Assembly (NCBI GenBank): GCA_022577435.1
Contig: JAKOON010000011.1
Span: 1,003,001-1,067,000, forward strand
DNA length: 64,000 bases
Direction of reading: 5' to 3'
DNA from: Embiotoca jacksoni
Taxonomy: Eukaryota > Chordata > Actinopteri > Embiotocidae
The position numbers and the translations under genes were made by a program. The notes beneath the pieces were generated by a model. The model searched no databases, was not told the origin of the DNA, and saw only the letters and a list, made by a program, of their open reading frames with translations. Shown here piece by piece: positions 59,938 to 64,000 of the stretch (position 1 is the stretch's first letter; each line of letters begins with the position of its first letter).

Positions 59938-61474
59938 AACATCCAGCTTTGGCCAAACGTTTTGAGAATGACAAGTATTGGTTTTCACAAAGTTTGCTGC
60001 TTCGGTGTTTTTAGATCTTTTTGTCCGATGTTACTGTGGTATACTGAAGTATAATTACAAGCATTTCATAAGTGTCAAAGGCTTTTATTGACAATTACAT
60101 TAAGGTTTATGCAAAGAGTCGATATTTGCAGTGTTGGCCCTTCTTTTTCAAGACCTCTGCAATTCACCCTGTCATGCTGTCGATTAACTTCTGGGCCACA
60201 TCCTGACTGATGGCAGCCCATTCTTGCATAATCAATGCTTGGAGTTTGTCAGAATTTGTAGGTTTTTGTTTGTCCACCCGCCTCTTGAGGATTGACCACA
60301 AGTTCTCAATGGGATTAAGGTCTGGGGAGTTTCCTGGCCATGGACCCAACATTTCTATGTTTTGTTCCCCGAGCCACTTAGTTATCATTTCTGCCGTATG
60401 GCAAGGTGCTCCATCATGCTGGGAAAGGCATTGTTCATCAGCAAACTGTTGTTGGATGGTTGGGAGAAGTTGCTCTCGGAGGATGTTTTGATACCATTCT
60501 TTATTCATGGCTGTGTTCTTATGCAACATTGTGAGTGAGCCCACTCCCTTGGCTGAGGAGTAACCCCACACATGAATGGTCTCAGGATGCTTTACTGTTG
60601 GCATGACACAGGACTGATGGTAGCGCTCACCTTTTCTTCTCCGGACAAGCTTTTTTCCGGATGCCCCAAACAATCGGAAAGGTGATTCATCAGAGAAAAT
60701 GACTTTACCCTGGTCCTCAGCAGTCCAATGCCGGTACCTTTTGCAGAATATCAGTCTGTCCTTGATGTTTTTCCTGGAGAAAAGTGGCTTCTTTGCTGCC
60801 CTTCTTGACACCAGGCCATCCTCCAAAAGTCTTCGCCTCACTGTGCATGCAGATGCAGTCACACCTGCCTGCTGCCATTCCTGAGCAAGCTCTGCACTGG
60901 TGGTGCCCCGATCCCGCAGCTGAATCAACTGTAGGAGACGGTCCTGGCGCTCGCTGGACTTTCTTGGGCGCCCTGAAGCCTTCTTCACAAAAATTGAACC
61001 TCTCTCCTTGAAGTTCTCGATGATCCGATAAATGGTTGATTGAGGTGCAATCTTACCAGCAGTTATCCTTGCCTGTGAAGCCCTTTTTGTGCAAAGCAAT
61101 AATGACTGCACGTGGTTCCTAATCATGATTAACAGAGGAAGAACAATAATTTCAAGCACCACCCTCCTTTTAAAGCTTCCAGTCTGTTATTCTAACTCAA
61201 TCAGCATGACTGAGTGATCTCCAGCTAACGAGAGAATCACTGACATGATGTCAGCTGGTCCTTTTGTGGCAGGGCTGAAATGCAGTGGAAATGTTTTAAT
61301 TGGGATTAAGTTCATTTTCATGGCAAAGAGGGACTTTGCAATGTATTGCAATTTATCTGATCACTTTTTATAACATTCTGGAGTATATGTAAATTGCCAT
61401 CATAAAAATGGAGGCCGTAGACTTTGTGAAAATTAACATTTGTGTCATTCTCAAAACGTTTGGCCAGTGGTGTA
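59938..61474 (-). mobile_element. Nearly full-length Tc1-like DNA transposon
   Basis: About 1.5 kb bounded by inverted repeats: left 59,951-60,000 (ggccaaacgttttgagaatg...), right 61,415-61,465 (its reverse complement with some differences). One transposase frame lies on the minus strand. The outermost bases at the right (TACACCACT when reverse-complemented) fit a TA target; the left outer bases have diverged. The most complete mobile element in the window. Confidence 0.85.
60164..61162 (-). pseudogene. Tc1-like transposase, damaged at both ends
   Basis: 332 open codons. Visible: a helix-turn-helix remnant (STIYRIIENFKERGS, about 42-56), a GRPRK motif (64-68), the second DNA-binding helix region, then the catalytic triad D158 (FSDES), D250 (QHDGAPCHT) and E286 (NPIENLW). 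Transposase cuts and rejoins element ends at TA sites. Damage: codons about 17-36 are out of frame with the family (see finding), and the stop at residue 333 is followed in frame by IAEVLKKKGQHCKY, the usual C-terminus, so the stop is premature. Probably inactive. Family identity is very secure. Confidence 0.85.
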
Positions 61475-61678
61475 CACTACAACTACTATAATTTATTTTG
61501 TGTATTCTCGTCGAGTCACATCTTCTGCCCTTATATTTTCTTCATTATTTTGTAAATAATATAAGATAATTTAAGATAACATAATGTAATATGTCATTAA
61601 ACTCATTCACAACAGGTAAAAAAAGTGAAGTCAGGAGTTACTATTATTAACGGATGTTGGCTTGTTTTGACCCTTGTC

Positions 61679-61691
61679 TGCCCTCTACTGG
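61679..61691 (-). promoter_or_regulatory. CTCF-type motif
   Basis: The minus-strand CCAGTAGAGGGCA fits the vertebrate CTCF core CCASYAGRKGGCR at every position. Sequence match only. Confidence 0.4.
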
Positions 61692-61886
61692 CCAAGAAGT
61701 AGGCCTACTACTTCTCCTCGGTGATATGTCCAACTTTTAGCAACATTATTTTCTGTTTTGCGCTGTCCTATATATATATATATTTAAGGACATATTGGTT
61801 TCAATATAGGCAAAAATATCAAAGTATTGTATTGAGCTAAAAGTACAAGTTACAGAATAACAACACCAAAGAGACACACACACTGC

Positions 61887-61890
<4 letters not shown>

Positions 61891-61958
<68 letters not shown>
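61891..61958. repeat. (GT)n microsatellite
   Basis: About 34 GT units, preceded by gagacacacacactgctgca, which can pair back on the GT run. Confidence 0.95.
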
Positions 61959-61962
<4 letters not shown>

Positions 61963-61989
61963 CTGTCTGTCTGTCTCTGTGTGTGTGTG

Positions 61990-63430
61990 CTATGTAAAGC
62001 ATGTGCTGAATGTGTGGGTGGTCCATAGAGTCTGGGAGCTGCTCAGTCAAAAACAAGTTGTTGCTGTCATCTGAGTCTCACCGACTCACATGTACTACTG
62101 ACTGGACAGGCTCTGAAATGTGACTCCACCAGCTGGAAATGCTGCTCTAAACCGGGGGAGTAGTGACATTACATGTAAACAAACAGTCTCAATAGTGGTT
62201 CAGAGTCCTTCAGTTATTTTGTGAGGATGATTATAGTTTCTACTGGCATTCAATTTTGGCACGAAACATCAGAGCATGCACTTAACAATACCAGCGATAT
62301 AAAATAACTTGTTGAAAATATATAAATGATGTAAAATACTACATTTCAAAGATAAATTTGAGCAGTTCATACCACTGTATTTAGTTGATGTTTAGCTGAT
62401 ATTTGATTGCCAAATGTGTAAGTATCGCAATTAATATAGCCTCCTGTCAGAAAACTGGGGCAAAGAATAGGAATACCTCTTCAAACAATGGCTTCATTTT
62501 TTTCATAGAAAGCCATGAAAGTGTCAGAGTAAGCAAGAAATACCAAGAAACAGAAACTGAAGCAGCCAAATAGAATACAGCCATCATTAGTTTTATTATT
62601 GAAACCGCTGATGTAAATAACCACACAAATAACCACATTGTAAAGACATGTAGAAAATACATGTGCACCTAATGTCAACAATTCCAGCAAAAATAATCGA
62701 GCACATAAAACTTCAGACAATTATCTATACAAAAATTCACTCCTAAATATGTTTTGTTTCTTCTTCCTTTACTTGTTTATTGCAGAATAATCTCTTGAAG
62801 TCTGTTTTAATATTAATTTGACATAGAATGAAAACAAATTTTTGTTTTCTTATTGTTTTTCAAGCATACATACACGCTACTATGATTCACTCACAACTTT
62901 TGAAGGACAGTGCGCAGTTTAAACCTTTGAAATGAAAAACAGAGGCCTCTGTGTCAATAGAGACTTTAGGTTTTTAATGAGGAAGGAAGGAAATCTTCTT
63001 AACTAACTGATTTTTTTGTTGTGGCAGACACACATTATAATTCAAAGCAGGTGTCTTCAAACATCTCTGGAGTGGATCTTTAAACAGTAACAGTGTAGGT
63101 GTAGCTTTCCTGATACTGTTTGCTAGTATAAAGTGGTGCTGAGTACTGTGCATTTACTGCCTGCTGCAGCTATACTTAGGGGGTGTTTACATTCCTCAAG
63201 AAGAAACACTAGATATAGTGTATATTTTATTTTTTTTCTGGTATCTTTTAATACTTAGTATTCTTAAAGTGCACTTTAAAAAATAAATAAATAGCTGTTT
63301 AGAGGGCTTTGAAACCAGTTTTAACACTTAAGAACAAAGCTGGCATAACTGCCGTAGCAATTTAGCCAATATTAAAAAAACAAAACTCCAAATAATACTT
63401 TGAGGCTTTCATTTTTGGTGCCTTGGTGGA
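61990..63430. other. Intergenic, no gene recognised
   Basis: AT-rich spacer without recognisable coding or repeat structure. Confidence 0.5.
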
Positions 63431-63788
63431 GTCTATCAAGTGACTCATGACCTCAGTATGTCGAACCTCCCCCACTGTTGGCTGTTCTGCTGTACTCAGA
63501 CTCCACCAGCAGATGGCGCCCCGCTCTCTGCTTCTTAACGACATCAACACTTTACATCTGTGCTGCTGCTCCGAACAGGCAGTCAGACGGGCGGGCTGGC
63601 GGGCAGGAAGGTGTTCTTCGACAGCGTTTCCAGCCTGAGTCGCTGTCGGTGAACACAGCTGGTCAACAGACAGTCTACGCAGCAGTGCACCGTCGGAGTT
63701 CGTTTTTTCTAAGTTCCCTCTTGTTGCTGTTTTCCGTGGGAGTCCGTCCCGGACCGGGAGCAGACCGGAGTCCACTTCAGCGCAGCGG
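63430..63788 (+). promoter_or_regulatory. GC-rich block, possible promoter and first exon of a further gene
   Basis: GC and CpG content rise here against an AT-rich background, and the block ends in a strong splice donor (gcagcg|gtgagt at 63,788/63,789). This is the profile of a CpG promoter with a non-coding first exon, the rest of the gene lying beyond the window. Which gene cannot be told. The open frames inside do not resemble a known protein. Confidence 0.35.
63506..63519 (+). promoter_or_regulatory. CTCF-type motif
   Basis: CCAGCAGATGGCGC fits the CTCF core CCASYAGRKGGCR at every position and sits in the GC-rich block. Confidence 0.45.
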
Positions 63789-64000
63789 TGAGTTACTTCT
63801 GTCCTCTGCGGTTCTGTTTGTTTTTGCGGCTCTTATAAAGCTGTAATCACGAGCAAATGATAAATGAAGTGAAATCTTGACTGTTTATACACTCATTTTT
63901 GTGTTACTGTGTCAGAGTTGTATTCTTATTTACATTCTCCTTCATTAGTTGTGTCCAATGTGAGATAATACGGAGGGTAAAAAAGGTCAGAGCCCCAACT

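Noticed and set aside
60210..61011. Plus-strand frames of 61-93 codons
   Set aside because: Antisense shadows of the Tc1-like transposase.
1..64000. CRISPR arrays, tRNA or rRNA genes, bacterial-type operons
   Set aside because: The tandem repeats seen are simple satellites without unique spacers; no cloverleaf or rRNA segment was recognised by eye, though a covariance-model scan was not possible.

Overview
This window is vertebrate nuclear DNA, almost certainly from a ray-finned teleost fish and probably a percomorph. Its genes are intron-split, with GT..AG introns and long AT-rich spacers. It carries many microsatellites, and its transposon relics (Tc1/mariner, RLE-type and other LINEs, MITEs, LTR elements) are typical of teleosts. 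Five protein-coding genes can be read exon by exon. No bacterial, viral or CRISPR-type system is present.

Layout: (1) 1-9,690 is a gene-poor spacer with a Tc1-like relic, a MITE with terminal inverted repeats, a LINE tail and microsatellites. (2) 10,001-11,251 (-) is the intronless serotonin receptor gene htr1a, with a TATA box upstream. (3) 14,754-20,168 (+) is rnf180, a RING E3 ubiquitin ligase with a C-terminal membrane anchor, divergent from htr1a. A retrotransposon fragment encoding a restriction-like endonuclease lies just behind its stop codon. (4) 21,400-24,800 is a graveyard of L1-like and Tc1-like relics. (5) 25,203-29,881 (+) is rgs7bp, the membrane-anchoring partner of R7 RGS proteins, followed by a long AT-rich 3' region. 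(6) 35,221-43,960 (+) is complement C6 and 46,066-56,200 (-) is complement C7, in tail-to-tail orientation; a solo LTR with a perfect target-site duplication sits between them. (7) 56,700-64,000 holds LINE relics, an almost full-length but damaged Tc1-like transposon, and near the right edge a GC-rich block that may be the first exon of another gene.

Functional themes: htr1a (a Gi/o-coupled receptor) and rgs7bp (a regulator of the R7-RGS/Gbeta5 complexes that switch off Gi/o signalling) flank rnf180; the same trio and order occurs on human 5q12. C6 and C7 are consecutive components of the complement membrane attack complex. They share domain architecture and many exon lengths, and on human 5p13 they are also neighbours in convergent orientation.

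No undescribed system was found. The observations most worth checking are two splice acceptors that directly abut GT-rich microsatellites (rnf180 exon 4, C6 exon 16), the RLE-type retrotransposon behind rnf180, the solo LTR, and an upstream ORF in a possible C6 leader exon. Exon boundaries were placed by eye from splice consensus, reading frame and remembered family sequences.
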